Source: Taibaiella sp047605615
GTDB lineage: Bacteria; Bacteroidota; Bacteroidia; Chitinophagales; Chitinophagaceae
Reading direction: 5' to 3'
NCBI GenBank assembly: GCA_047605615.1
Contig: JASGFI010000005.1
Coordinates: forward strand, 1-41,594
Length of the DNA: 41,594 nt
The notes beneath the pieces are model-generated. The model ran no database searches and was not told the DNA's origin. It was given only the letters and a program-made list of their open reading frames with translations. A program made the position numbers and the translations under genes. Positions 24,784 to 34,694 of this stretch are shown here, piece by piece. Within the stretch, counting starts at the first letter, position 1; the number at the start of each line of letters is the position of its first letter.

Positions 24784-25970
24784 TTTTTGCTGCTTTTGCT
24801 GCGGGAAGGTGGTTTGGGCATGAATGGGCTGCCGGAGCTTTGGCTGGCGCTGGTGCCGGCTGCTACCGTGGCTGCGGTCACTACGGTGTCTTTTGCCGAT
24901 ATTCCCGACAATATTTCCACGTGTGTGTTGTCGTTAAGCCCGGTAGCGATGGCTTTTTGCTCCAGGCTGTTGCCATTTTTTACCCATACGCTGCTTGCAT
25001 TGTTTTTTTGTTCGGCAGGGGGCAGCGGTTTTATCCGCAACTCTTTCCCGGCTATGCTTTCGGGGCTGAATTTAAGTGCGGCAACGGGTATCAACAATAC
25101 GTTGTTGGCTTCTTTGGAGTAAATGGTAATGGTGGCCGTCATGCCGGGTTTCAGCTTTTTTTCGCTATTGTCCACCTCTATCAATGTGGGGTAGGTTACT
25201 ACATTGGACGATACGCTGGGTTGCAGCCGCACATCGCTCACCCTGCCGTTGAATATGTGGTTCAGGTAAGCATCCACGGTAAAGGTAGCCTTCATGTTCG
25301 CGCTTACCTGGCTTATGTCGGCCTCATCCACGCCGGCGTAAACCACCATTTTGGTTATGTCTTTTGCAAGCGTAAAAAGTGTAGGCGTACTGAAGCTGGA
25401 AGCCACGGTTTGGCCTTCGCTAACGCTGCGCGACAAGACTACGCCGTCGAGCGGCGAATATATCTTGGTGTAGCTTAGGTTTTGATTTGCCGAACGCAAT
25501 TGCGCTTGCGCGCTGGCAAGACTGGCCTTGGCCGAGTTGTAGGTGTTCAGCGCATTGTCGTAATCGGCTTTGCTTATGGCGCCGGTAGCATAGAGTTGTT
25601 TCTGGCGGTCGAAGTTGCCTTCTTGGTATTTCAGGGCACTTTGCGCGGCGGCCACATTGCCCGATATTTGGTCGGCTTGCGCCCTGAGCAAGGTTGGGTC
25701 TATCTCGGCCAGCAACTGCCCTTTTTTCACCACACTGTTATAATCCACGTGAATGCTTTTTACTATGCCCGATACTTGGGTGCCCACGGCTACCGTGTCC
25801 AATATTTGGATGGTGCCCGTGGCGGTTACTTTCTCGGCTATGTCGCCATTTGTGGGCATGGTTGTTTCCCACGATATGACACGTTCTTTATCCCTGAAAA
25901 AGTAAAGGGACAACAGCACCACTCCGATAACGGAAACGAGGGCGAGTATAATCTTGTTTCGCTTGTTCAT
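24780..25970 (-). CDS. Periplasmic adaptor (HlyD/MFP family) of an efflux pump
   Basis: A 396-residue membrane-fusion protein that links the inner-membrane transporter to the outer-membrane channel. It has an N-terminal anchor helix (IILALVSVIGVVLLSLYFF), a lipoyl-type domain split by a coiled-coil hairpin (about 95-175, rich in Ala, Gln and Asn), a beta-barrel domain and a C-terminal membrane-proximal domain. The tail (SGSPFMPKPPSRSKSSKK) is basic and low-complexity, an extension beyond the usual fold. It is the second gene of the operon, 25 bases after the TolC gene, and overlaps the ATPase gene. Confidence 0.93.
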   Translation of the reverse strand: MNKRNKIILALVSVIGVVLLSLYFFRDKERVISWETTMPTNGDIAEKVTATGTIQILDTVAVGTQVSGIVKSIHVDYNSVVKKGQLLAEIDPTLLRAQADQISGNVAAAQSALKYQEGNFDRQKQLYATGAISKADYDNALNTYNSAKASLASAQAQLRSANQNLSYTKIYSPLDGVVLSRSVSEGQTVASSFSTPTLFTLAKDITKMVVYAGVDEADISQVSANMKATFTVDAYLNHIFNGRVSDVRLQPSVSSNVVTYPTLIEVDNSEKKLKPGMTATITIYSKEANNVLLIPVAALKFSPESIAGKELRIKPLPPAEQKNNASSVWVKNGNSLEQKAIATGLNDNTHVEILSGISAKDTVVTAATVAAGTSASQSSGSPFMPKPPSRSKSSKK

Positions 25971-25995
25971 TGCAAGAATTTTATTGGTAGCTGAT

Positions 25996-27318
25996 TTATT
26001 TTAGGGTTATGGGCGTTCCTTTGTAAAATTCGTAAAGTTTGAGGTACATGGCGGCGTTGTACTTGGCCTGAATGTATTGTTGCAACGCCTGCACGTACAG
26101 GTTGCGTTGCTGCACGTAATCTACCATATTGGCCGAGCCGATGCGCAGCTCCTCGCTTGAAATGCGCAATGCTTCTTCGTTGTAGGCCAGTTGCTCTTGC
26201 GCGCTCAGGTATTGGTTTTGGCTGTTCAGGGCATTTACATAGGCACGTTCCACGGTTTGTGACAGGCCTATTTTTGTGTTGGCGAGGTCAAGTTCCGCTT
26301 GCTTGATGTTTATTTTGGCTTTCTCCACATTGGTTTTGTTTATCCTCCGGCTGAATATGGGTACCGACAGGGTAAGCCCGGCTTGCTGGTAAAAAGTGTT
26401 GCTGATGGAATAGCCCAAGCTATAGTTGGTGGTGTTGCCCAAGCTGGAACCGGCACCCAGTGAGGCGCTGAGCGTGGGCAGGTAGCCTGCTTTGGCATTG
26501 GCCAAAGAGTATCTGGAAGCTTCGATGGCCAATTCGCCAATGCGCACATCTGGCAAAAAAGATATGGCCGACTTTTGAACCTCGCTTAACGGTGGCAGCA
26601 CTTGCGGCCCGAACACCGTATCGGGTGCCTGTATTTCAAAGGCAGTGTCGGCGGGCAAAAGCAGCAATTGCTTCAGGCTTACTTTGTCGAGGCGTTCGGA
26701 GCTTTTGTAGGTGGCCAGGTTATATTTGTCCTGCGCCAGTTGGGCTTCCAGTTGCACCACGGCTTTGCGCGCCACGCTGCCTACCTGGTACTTCTGCCGC
26801 ATTTGTTCCAATTGTGCCTGCGAGGTTTTGACCAAGTCTTCGTTGTAGCGCACGTTCTCTTTGTCCAATAAAACATTGAGGTAAGCCTGCGTTATTTGCA
26901 GCTTGATATTGTTGGCACTTTGTTCTATCTGGAGTTCGCTGCTCAGTACGCTTATCTGGTTCAGGTTAATGTTGTTCCTGAGCGTGCCGCCGTTGTACAA
27001 AACCATGGAGGCCGATACGCCTGCATTGCCATTGGTGTTGATGCGCGAATCATCGTTGAATTCGGTTCCTGTATGGCTAAAGGTCATGGTGGCATTTCCC
27101 GATACAGAGGGAAGCAATGCGGATTTCGACTGGGCCAAGCTTTCGCGATTGGTTGCGGCGGCAAGGCGGGCTGTATTGATATTGTAGCTGTTGGCATCGG
27201 CATACAAGAGGCAGTCTTCGAGTGTCCAAACCGTGGCCGGGCTTGTATCTTGTGCCTGCATCGGCAGGCCATACAGCACCATGCCCGCTATCAGATTTAA
27301 GAGCCGGCTTCTATTCAT
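25996..27318 (-). CDS. TolC-family outer-membrane efflux protein
   Basis: Outer-membrane channel of the tripartite pump. The 440 residues start with a Sec signal peptide (NLIAGMVLYGLPMQAQ), followed by two homologous outer-membrane efflux repeats of long helices (about 30-210 and 230-430), including LLDKENVRYNEDLVKTSQ and AYVNALNSQNQYLSAQEQL. The ATG at 27318 (MNRSRLL) is preferred over an upstream TTG. It is the first gene of a four-gene minus-strand operon (channel, adaptor, ATPase, permease), an order common in Bacteroidota. No clean promoter box was found upstream. Confidence 0.93.
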   Translation of the reverse strand: MNRSRLLNLIAGMVLYGLPMQAQDTSPATVWTLEDCLLYADANSYNINTARLAAATNRESLAQSKSALLPSVSGNATMTFSHTGTEFNDDSRINTNGNAGVSASMVLYNGGTLRNNINLNQISVLSSELQIEQSANNIKLQITQAYLNVLLDKENVRYNEDLVKTSQAQLEQMRQKYQVGSVARKAVVQLEAQLAQDKYNLATYKSSERLDKVSLKQLLLLPADTAFEIQAPDTVFGPQVLPPLSEVQKSAISFLPDVRIGELAIEASRYSLANAKAGYLPTLSASLGAGSSLGNTTNYSLGYSISNTFYQQAGLTLSVPIFSRRINKTNVEKAKINIKQAELDLANTKIGLSQTVERAYVNALNSQNQYLSAQEQLAYNEEALRISSEELRIGSANMVDYVQQRNLYVQALQQYIQAKYNAAMYLKLYEFYKGTPITLK

Positions 27319-27451
27319 TGTGGGTGGCAGATTGATGAGTGGGTGCAAGTTAACGGTAATAGGTTAAGATATTCTTGCCAATAGACGAAAAGCCACATTT
27401 TGCCGACAGAAACGACCAATTTCCATTGCATGGCCATACCCATGCCCATAC

Positions 27452-27484
27452 AAAGAAAGGAACCAATTCATGGCTCCTTTCTTT
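27452..27484 (-). terminator. Terminator of the DUF5648-like gene
   Basis: Arms 27452-27465 and 27471-27484 pair over 14 bases with one G-U wobble and a five-base loop. It lies 26 bases after the gene stop. The tail on the minus strand (CTTTCTTTG) is only moderately T-rich. Confidence 0.6.
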
Positions 27485-27510
27485 AAGGCTAAAAAATGAT
27501 GTTTCAAAAG

Positions 27511-28062
27511 TTACAGCGCATCGTTGTAAAGCGATTCGTCCACGCTGCGGCGCACGCCATAGTATTGGAAAGTCTTGCGGCGGTAGCCTTTCTTGTAATA
27601 GGCATCGGTATCGCCCTCTTCGGCTATGGTAACCCAGTCGCGAGATTTGGGTATGTACCAACGATACACGGCCACGCGGTTTTCGCCGCGGCGGATGGGT
27701 GCATAAAACTGCAAAGTTTTTTCTTTGTAGCCCATTTTTATCATGTCGTCATCGGTAAACTCGTCTTCCGACACACTCACCAAATCTTTGGTGGTAGGGT
27801 TGAACCAACGATATACAGCAATACGATTGGGGCCGGGTTCGCGGAAAGCGTAAAAAATCAACGTTTTTTTATCGTATTTCCAATTGAGCAACTGGCCTTC
27901 CTGATACTCGCCTTCGGCAAGGGTTACGTAGTTGCGGTCAACTTGGTTGAACCAGCGATATACCGGAACCATCTCGTCGCTGCCTTGTGCCTGCGCGGCA
28001 GTGCCGTTACCCAGAAACATGCCCGCAACCACGGCAGACACGAATAAAAATTTTTTGCTCAT
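27511..28062 (-). CDS. Secreted protein with three DUF5648-like repeats
   Basis: A 183-residue protein with a signal peptide (MSKKFLFVSAVVAGMF, cleavage likely after AQA). The mature part is three tandem units of about 45 residues, each starting VYRWF or VYRWY, then a central Asp with a strand-turn (RNYVTL, KDLVSV, RDWVTI), an acidic helix and an L.FYA/F.YYG ending. This matches the pattern of DUF5648 repeats (VYRFYN...HFYT...FYA), seen in secreted proteins of many bacteria and presumed to fold as a small beta-trefoil-like or propeller module. Function unknown. The ATG at 28062 is favoured because the signal peptide starts there. It is a single gene between the efflux operon and the divergent PorW-like gene. 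Confidence 0.72.
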   Translation of the reverse strand: MSKKFLFVSAVVAGMFLGNGTAAQAQGSDEMVPVYRWFNQVDRNYVTLAEGEYQEGQLLNWKYDKKTLIFYAFREPGPNRIAVYRWFNPTTKDLVSVSEDEFTDDDMIKMGYKEKTLQFYAPIRRGENRVAVYRWYIPKSRDWVTIAEEGDTDAYYKKGYRRKTFQYYGVRRSVDESLYNDAL

Positions 28063-28253
28063 AGTTAAAAACTTAATTTTCGAAATCGCTTCCAAAATAC
28101 ATAAAAATTTTCCGGACTTGCAATAGTTTGGGCAATATTTTTTTTATTTTTCTACCAAAATGGGTGCAACCCTCCAAAAATGGGTATTAAAGGGGGCTTT
28201 TTTGTACTCAACAATAATAAACAGGACAAAAATCAGTTAATCATCGTAATATC

Positions 28254-31200
28254 GTGTCTAAAGAGCAGCGTACATTGAACCGCATCAGCAAAAAAATCGG
28301 ACTTTTATTTATTGTGTTTTGCATGGGCCTATGTTTGCCCCCGGCATTTGCGCAAAAAACAGACAATTCAAAGAAGGCAGCCCAGCGGCCTGCCGACAGC
28401 CTGAAGGCCGCCAACCAAAGGCGCACGGACAGTTTGGGCAACCTGCGCCAATACCGCCAAAGCAAGCATTATTTGGATAGCGTGGAAGTAGCCCGCCAAA
28501 CCCGCATAGCCCAACAAAAAGCCGCACAGCAACATTACACCGACTCGTTGACGGCGGCGCGCAAGCACGTGGCAGACAGCATCATGAACTACCGCACCCG
28601 TTATAGCGACAGCATAAAGAAACATAACGACAGCATACGCATAGCCCAAAAAAACTTGATAGAACTGCAAAAAGCGCAGCGGAAGCGCATGGCCGACAGC
28701 TTGGCCGTAGCAAAGGCTTACCGGGAAAGCAAACACTACAAAGATAGCGTAACGACCGCAAGGGAACAGCGGCAAAAGGCGGCGGCGGCGGCACGCAAGC
28801 ATGTGTCGGACAGTGTAAGGGCGGCCCAAAAGGTAGTGCGCGACAGCATGATGGCCGACAGGAAGCATTTCAACGACAGCCTGAAAGCCGCCCTTGATGC
28901 GGCCAAGGCAATAAGGACGGCACAATTGGACAGCCTTAAAATCATTAGGGCGGCCCGTGCCGACAGCTTGACCAAGGTGCGCGAAGCCCGTGCCCAGTTG
29001 CGCCAGCAGCGCGCCGAGGAGCGGGAGAAGCAGCGCAAAGACAAACTGAACCTTTCTTTTGAAATGAAAATAAAGAAGAAACAAGATGCCTACACCAACG
29101 AAGATATGCGCAAAAAGAATTGGTCGGTGCCGAGGCAAGTAGTACAGAATACCTTTACCCGCTACAACTATTTCTTCAACGCAAACAAAAAAATGGAGGA
29201 AGCCGAGGCCAACATGGTACGCACCAAGGCAGATAATTACGACAGTTTGTTGAGCCTTTTTCCCTTTAACCCCGATGCGGACGGCGCGAAGCTGCAATCG
29301 GACATGGACACCATTATACGCAAAGCATCGTTGGGCATACAGATACACGACCCCCGGGCCAAATGGCAAGACGACCTATACCTGCTGGTGGGCGAGGCTT
29401 ATTATTACAAAGGCGACTACAACAATGCCGGTGCGGCCTTCAAAACCATAATTTCCCAAGCCGAAATAGACCGCAAAGAAGAAGAAAAAAAGAAAAACAA
29501 TGGTAAAATAGACCCGAAGAAACCAACCGTTTACAGCGAAGCCGAAAAAACGGGCATTGCGGGTGCTTTGGAACACAAAACAGCCAAAAACATGGCCATG
29601 CTATGGTTGAGCCGCGTGTTGGCGCAAAGCAGGAAAGAAGGTCAGGCGCAAACCATATTGGATATGCTGAACAATGATGCCAACTTTCCCGAACGGCTGC
29701 GGGGCAGCCTGGCATTGGAACAGGCTTTCATAGACCTCAACCGCCAGGATTATAAAAAAGCTGGCCAATCGTTGCCGTTGGTGGTGGACGACAAGGTAAT
29801 TGCCAAACACATCAGGCTTAGGGCCGCCTATTTGACTGCGCAGCTTTTGCAGCAGCAGTTGCAATACGCCGAGTCGGACAAGTACTACCGCAGGGTATTG
29901 GCTTTGAACGCACCTTTGGAAATGGATTTTTACGCCCGGAAAAACATTGCGCTTAACAGCATTTACAACGGCACCGGCACCACAAGTGCCGACGATATGC
30001 TGGCCGGCATGACCAAAGACGATAAATTTAAACCTTATTACGACCAAGTGTATTATGCCCTGGGCAAGGCTGCGCTAAAAAACAAGGAAAACAGCAAGGC
30101 ACTGGAATATTTTAGGCAAAGCGTAAATTACAGCAAAAATAACCCCAAACAAAAAGGCTTGTCCTTTGCCGCATTGGCCAACGAGTATTATGCCATGGGC
30201 AACTACACGGCAGCCAAACTGGACTACGACAGTGCGGCCATGCTGCTTACGCCTGCCCAAGACCCCGTTTACAGCTTGGCCAAGCAACGCGCGCAAGCAT
30301 TGGACTTGGTGGCCGCACCTGCCCGCATGGTGGCCGTTCAGGATAGTTTGCTGCGCCTGTCTGCCATGCCCGAAAAAGAACAAAGGGCCTATATAAAAGA
30401 TTATTTGCAAAAGCTGGAACGTAGGCTGCGCGACAGTGCCTTTGCGGCAAACAATACGGTGGACAATACCAATGCACTTGCATCGGCAAAGCCCAATGGC
30501 AAAGACTGGTATTTTTCCAACCCTACCTTGATGAAACAAGGTGCCAACGATTTCAAGAAGAAATGGGGCAACCGCACCTTGAAAGACAACTGGCGAAGGA
30601 GCAATGCCGGCAGCGGCGACAACAACAACGATAGCGCGGCTGCATTGGCCGGCAACGACGATGGCGGCCCCAACCTGCCCAACGAAGACACCCTATATGC
30701 CGCCATACCCCATACCTTGGAAGCCATTCAGGCGGCCAACGATGGTTTGCAGCATGGCTTGTTTGCTTTGGGAAAAGCCTATTACAGTGCTTTGGAAGAT
30801 TACGACAAAGCCAATGCCACTTTCGATACCTTGGATAAATGCTACCCTCAAAACAAATATGCAGCCGAGGTGTTGTATTTGCGCTATTTGATGGCCATGC
30901 GCCAAAACCAGCCCAATGTGGCAGCGGGCTTCAACCAGCAGCTGCAAACCAAGTACCCCGATTCGGAATGGGCAAAGTTGCTGGCCGGGGTATCCGCCAA
31001 CAAAGACATTGACCCGTTTGCCGGGCTTACCAACAACGCCCGGAAGGAATCGCTCTCCAATTATTATGACGAAACTTACGGGTTGCTGGTGCAGCGTCAA
31101 TACAACGACGTGTTGCGCAGGGTTAACCATGCCGAAGAGGAATACAAAGACCAAGGTGCTTTCAGGAAGAAGTTCAACCTGATGAAAGCCATAGCCATAG

Positions 31201-31766
31201 CGGGCAACGGCAATTATCCCGAGGCCGACACCATGCTGCGCCAGTTTGTAACCACCAACCCCGGCGATAGTTTGGTAAGTTGGGCCAATGCCGTATTGGA
31301 ATACATGAAACGGCACCCCATGCAGCAAGGCGGCACCGCCAATGCCTTGCAGCCAATGGCCAACGCAACCCACAACGATACTTTGGCAAATGACAATGGC
31401 CTACAATACGCGTATACGCCGAATGCCGCACATTTCGTGATAATAGCCGCCACGCCCGATGCCAAGTTTTCGGGTTTGCGTTCGGGCATATCCGACTATA
31501 ATTTGATGAAGCAGGGCAAGGAAAACATCAGCGTTACCATGGCCACGCTCGACGCCAACAAAAGCATCATCATTTGCAAGACCTTCAACAATGCCGCCGA
31601 TGCAAAAAAATACCTGAACGAGCTTAAAGGCGTGTCGGTTTTGTTCAGGGAATTTAAAACCGGCGATTATGACACGATGCTCATCTCATCGGACAATTTC
31701 CCGAAACTGTTTTTGCGCAAAGACCTGAACGCCTACAAGGATTTTTATCAGAAAAATTATAGGTAA
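28254..31766 (+). CDS. porW: PorW/SprE-like TPR protein of the type IX secretion/gliding machinery
   Basis: A 1170-residue exported protein. The signal peptide ends with AFAQ; there is no lipobox, although PorW and SprE are described as lipoproteins. Residues 45-270 are an extended helical region with many repeated DS pairs (DSLKAA, DSVEVA, DSLTAA, DSIKKH), mostly Ala, Lys, Arg and Asp. From about 290 comes FTRYNYFFNANKKMEEAEANM, a hallmark of SprE/PorW proteins. Several TPR-like helical pairs follow (FKTIISQAE, YYALGKAALKNKENSKALEYF), then a C-terminal alpha/beta domain (about 1060-1170). The start is a GTG, as no in-frame ATG exists upstream. The family supports T9SS function, and T9SS cargo genes lie 8 kb away. 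It could also be a paralogue rather than the true PorW. Confidence 0.65.
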   Translation: MSKEQRTLNRISKKIGLLFIVFCMGLCLPPAFAQKTDNSKKAAQRPADSLKAANQRRTDSLGNLRQYRQSKHYLDSVEVARQTRIAQQKAAQQHYTDSLTAARKHVADSIMNYRTRYSDSIKKHNDSIRIAQKNLIELQKAQRKRMADSLAVAKAYRESKHYKDSVTTAREQRQKAAAAARKHVSDSVRAAQKVVRDSMMADRKHFNDSLKAALDAAKAIRTAQLDSLKIIRAARADSLTKVREARAQLRQQRAEEREKQRKDKLNLSFEMKIKKKQDAYTNEDMRKKNWSVPRQVVQNTFTRYNYFFNANKKMEEAEANMVRTKADNYDSLLSLFPFNPDADGAKLQSDMDTIIRKASLGIQIHDPRAKWQDDLYLLVGEAYYYKGDYNNAGAAFKTIISQAEIDRKEEEKKKNNGKIDPKKPTVYSEAEKTGIAGALEHKTAKNMAMLWLSRVLAQSRKEGQAQTILDMLNNDANFPERLRGSLALEQAFIDLNRQDYKKAGQSLPLVVDDKVIAKHIRLRAAYLTAQLLQQQLQYAESDKYYRRVLALNAPLEMDFYARKNIALNSIYNGTGTTSADDMLAGMTKDDKFKPYYDQVYYALGKAALKNKENSKALEYFRQSVNYSKNNPKQKGLSFAALANEYYAMGNYTAAKLDYDSAAMLLTPAQDPVYSLAKQRAQALDLVAAPARMVAVQDSLLRLSAMPEKEQRAYIKDYLQKLERRLRDSAFAANNTVDNTNALASAKPNGKDWYFSNPTLMKQGANDFKKKWGNRTLKDNWRRSNAGSGDNNNDSAAALAGNDDGGPNLPNEDTLYAAIPHTLEAIQAANDGLQHGLFALGKAYYSALEDYDKANATFDTLDKCYPQNKYAAEVLYLRYLMAMRQNQPNVAAGFNQQLQTKYPDSEWAKLLAGVSANKDIDPFAGLTNNARKESLSNYYDETYGLLVQRQYNDVLRRVNHAEEEYKDQGAFRKKFNLMKAIAIAGNGNYPEADTMLRQFVTTNPGDSLVSWANAVLEYMKRHPMQQGGTANALQPMANATHNDTLANDNGLQYAYTPNAAHFVIIAATPDAKFSGLRSGISDYNLMKQGKENISVTMATLDANKSIIICKTFNNAADAKKYLNELKGVSVLFREFKTGDYDTMLISSDNFPKLFLRKDLNAYKDFYQKNYR

Positions 31767-31936
31767 AACGCCATTCCTGTGCCGTACACCTGAGATTGTT
31801 ATTGTACAACAGTTCGAGCCTTGCTTCAATTCAATAGCCGCCGCCTTTCCAATGCGGCGGCTATCTCGTCCGGTATGGCCGGGTCGTCAATGGTAGCGTT
31901 GAATCTATACTTTTTTACCGGAAACACAATCCACCG

Positions 31937-31967
31937 TTTGTTTCCACCGTTTTGTTTGCTATCTTCA
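31937..31967 (+). promoter_or_regulatory. Candidate promoter of the hybrid kinase gene
   Basis: TTTG (31937-31940), 19 bases, then TATCTTCA (31960-31967). Spacing and -33 box are exact; the -7 box departs from TAnnTTTG in its last two bases. It lies 30 bases before the ATG. Confidence 0.4.
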
Positions 31968-31997
31968 CCCCTGCACCTGCATTTTTATTTTGCCATA

Positions 31998-34631
31998 ATG
32001 GATACTGCCCGCTACCAACAATTGACCCAAGCCTACGAAACCGCCGAAACAGAAAAGGAAAAAATAGATCTGTTGGTGGACATGGCATTGGAGTTGCGCA
32101 ACGACGACACAGAAAAAGCCATGGTGATGGCAGAGGAAATAATAGAACGGTCGGAGGCAATAGGCTATATGTCGGGCATAGGCAATGGCCTGAACCACAA
32201 AGGCGCATGTTACTGGTTGATGGGCGAATACGAAGATGGGCTGGACGAGTTGACGGCAGCTTACGTGATAGCGCAGGAGATACAAGACAAGACGCTGGAA
32301 GCCAAAGTACTCAATAATTTTGGCCGCATCTATAGGAACTTGGGCGACTTGGATAGCGCATTGCGCGATTTTGAGGGGGCATTGCTCATCAACGAGGCTT
32401 TGGGCAACGAGATGAACCTCACCATCAACCTGCTCAACATTTCCAATCTGTACTACGACTTGGGCGATTACGACACCGCCTTGGAATATGCCCTGAAATG
32501 CCGGCCCATATTTGAAAAGGCCAACGACAAGAGCCGCCTGGTAAGCATTTACAATACGTTGGGCGACATTTATTTCAAAAAGAATTATTTCGAGGATGCA
32601 CTTGAATATTTTCAAAAAAACAGGGCATTGACCGAGGAGGCTACGCAAGGCAGGTCGCTGGCCGACAGCGGCATAGGCAAGGTGTATTACAAACTACACG
32701 ATTTCGACAAGGCCAAAGAACATCTTGAAAAAGCATTGAGCCAAGCGCGGGAACTCGAAAATCCCGAGGCCGAAATAGTGGCGCAGTTTTACATAGGGCG
32801 TTTGTACTTAGATAAAGGCGAACTGAACAAGGCACTCAGTTATTTGGAACATGCCTACGAATTGGCCAAGGATTCGCTGCGCCGCCACGATTTGATGAGC
32901 ATCCACGAGTCGCTGTCCGACTTGTACGACCGCATGGGCAACATACCACAGGCTTACGCACACCTGAAATCTTTTGAAAAACTGAAGGAAGAAATATTTC
33001 AACAAGCCACCCTCAACAAGCTGCGCAACCTGCAAATAAAAAACCAGATAGAGGTAGCCAAAAAAGAAAAAGAAGTAGCCGAACGCACCGCCGCCCTGAA
33101 GCAACAATTCATGGCCAACATGAGCCACGAAATACGCACGCCCATGAACGCCATAGTGGGCATCACCCGCTTGCTGCAAGAAAAATCGCCCACGGCCGAG
33201 CAAGCCAAATATCTGAACGTAATAGGCCAGGCCGCCGATAATTTATTGGTCATCATCAACGATATATTGGACCTAAGCAAGATAGAAGCAGGCAAGATAA
33301 TCATCGAAGAAATAGATTTTTCGCTGGGCGATTTAATCAAGAGCATCAAGGAAATAATGAGCATGAAGGCCGAAGAAAAAGGGCTTCGGTTTTTGATAGA
33401 AACGGACGAAAACATACCCGACAGGCTGGTAGGCGACCCTACGAGGCTGAACCAAATATTGATTAACCTGATAGGCAATGCCGTAAAATTTACCGAGAAG
33501 GGGCATATCAAACTGGAGATACAAAAAATAGGCTTGGGAGAAGAAACCGTGCGCCTCCGCTTCAACGTGATAGATACCGGAATAGGCATATCCAAAGAAT
33601 ACGTGGGCAAGATATTCGAGAGCTTCACGCAAGCCGGCACCGACACGGCGCGCAAATACGGCGGTACCGGCCTTGGCCTCACCATATCCAAAAACCTGGT
33701 GGACTTGATGAAAGGCAGCATAAACGTGGAAAGCGAGCAAGGCGAAGGCACCACCTTCACCGTAGAGCTGCCGCTGCGCATTTCCGGCGAACAAAAACCC
33801 GCCGACAAGGTGCGGCACCTCAGCCAAGACACCTTCGACCTGTTGAACCAATTGCACATACTCTTGGCCGAAGACAATGAATTTAACCGCTTGGTGGCCG
33901 AAGATACCTTGAGGAGCGTATTGCCCGGCATAAAAATCGACATAGCCGAAAATGGCGCACAAGCCGTGGAAATGGTGCGCGGCCACGACTACGACTTGGT
34001 GCTGATGGACATACAAATGCCCGTGCTGGACGGCCTTGAAGCCACCCGCACCATACGCACCCAGTTGCCCGCCAACAAGCAACCGGTACGCATCATAGCC
34101 ATGACGGCCAATGTGCTGCAAGAAGACGTGCAACGCTACCTGCAAGCCGGCATGAATGCCTACATCAGCAAACCCTTTCATGTGGACGATCTGCTGCTGA
34201 AAATGTCCACCGTAATGGAGAAAGGCACGGACGACAACATAGATGCGGGTACGGCCTCCAGCGGCGTGGGCAACCTGCAATCACTACCCGAAAAGGTGAC
34301 GGACATGAATTTCCTCGACACCTTCACCGGGGGCAAGCCCGACAAGCAACAGAAATACATTTCCATGTTCCTTGCCAACGGGCCACGCTTGTTGGAACAA
34401 ATCAAAAAAGCAATGGCCGAGAAAGATTACGAAACCCTACGCGTGGCCGCCCACAGCATGAAACCCCAACTTTCGTACATGGGCGTGAAGGAAGAGGTGA
34501 GCAATATATTTTTGATAGAACAAAGTGCCGGCCAGACGGCGCACCGCGAAAACTTGCCACAGTTGGTGGCGCACTTGGACTTGTTGTGCCAAAAGGCTTT
34601 TGAAGAATTGGGACAGCAACTTGCAGAATAG
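31998..34631 (+). CDS. Soluble hybrid histidine kinase: TPR sensor, HisKA, HATPase, receiver, Hpt
   Basis: An 877-residue cytosolic sensor kinase without any membrane segment. Residues 1-330 are six or seven tetratricopeptide repeats (NNFGRIYRNLGDLDSALRDF, YNTLGDIYFKKNYFEDALEYF), the presumed sensor. A coiled-coil linker leads to the phosphorylated His377 in MSHEIRTPMNA. The ATPase domain has N494 (LIGNAVKF), DTGIG and GGTGLGL. A receiver follows, with Asp671 in LVLMDIQMP and the switch Lys in AYISKPF, then an Hpt-type domain with His819 in AAHSMKPQL. This is a complete phosphorelay in one chain. The ATG at 31998 (MDTARYQ) is chosen; the frame extends upstream without motif support. The response regulator gene directly downstream is the likely partner. 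Confidence 0.92.
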   Translation: MDTARYQQLTQAYETAETEKEKIDLLVDMALELRNDDTEKAMVMAEEIIERSEAIGYMSGIGNGLNHKGACYWLMGEYEDGLDELTAAYVIAQEIQDKTLEAKVLNNFGRIYRNLGDLDSALRDFEGALLINEALGNEMNLTINLLNISNLYYDLGDYDTALEYALKCRPIFEKANDKSRLVSIYNTLGDIYFKKNYFEDALEYFQKNRALTEEATQGRSLADSGIGKVYYKLHDFDKAKEHLEKALSQARELENPEAEIVAQFYIGRLYLDKGELNKALSYLEHAYELAKDSLRRHDLMSIHESLSDLYDRMGNIPQAYAHLKSFEKLKEEIFQQATLNKLRNLQIKNQIEVAKKEKEVAERTAALKQQFMANMSHEIRTPMNAIVGITRLLQEKSPTAEQAKYLNVIGQAADNLLVIINDILDLSKIEAGKIIIEEIDFSLGDLIKSIKEIMSMKAEEKGLRFLIETDENIPDRLVGDPTRLNQILINLIGNAVKFTEKGHIKLEIQKIGLGEETVRLRFNVIDTGIGISKEYVGKIFESFTQAGTDTARKYGGTGLGLTISKNLVDLMKGSINVESEQGEGTTFTVELPLRISGEQKPADKVRHLSQDTFDLLNQLHILLAEDNEFNRLVAEDTLRSVLPGIKIDIAENGAQAVEMVRGHDYDLVLMDIQMPVLDGLEATRTIRTQLPANKQPVRIIAMTANVLQEDVQRYLQAGMNAYISKPFHVDDLLLKMSTVMEKGTDDNIDAGTASSGVGNLQSLPEKVTDMNFLDTFTGGKPDKQQKYISMFLANGPRLLEQIKKAMAEKDYETLRVAAHSMKPQLSYMGVKEEVSNIFLIEQSAGQTAHRENLPQLVAHLDLLCQKAFEELGQQLAE

Positions 34632-34634
34632 TGC

Positions 34635-34665
34635 TTTGATTATTCAAAAATAGATATTACCTTTC
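34635..34665 (+). promoter_or_regulatory. Promoter of the membrane-tethered response regulator
   Basis: TTTG (34635-34638), 19 bases, then TACCTTTC (34658-34665), one mismatch to the consensus. It starts four bases after the kinase stop, so the regulator can be made independently of the kinase. Confidence 0.6.
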
Positions 34666-34694
34666 GCACAAACTATTAAAAATTACAATCTCTT

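Noticed and set aside
28368..29369. 333-codon open frame opposite the PorW-like gene
   Set aside because: Produced by the repetitive Ala/Asp/Ser-rich codons of the plus-strand gene; no start context and no motif.
33333..34280. Open frame opposite the hybrid kinase gene
   Set aside because: Antisense to well-conserved kinase and receiver motifs, so it is a shadow.
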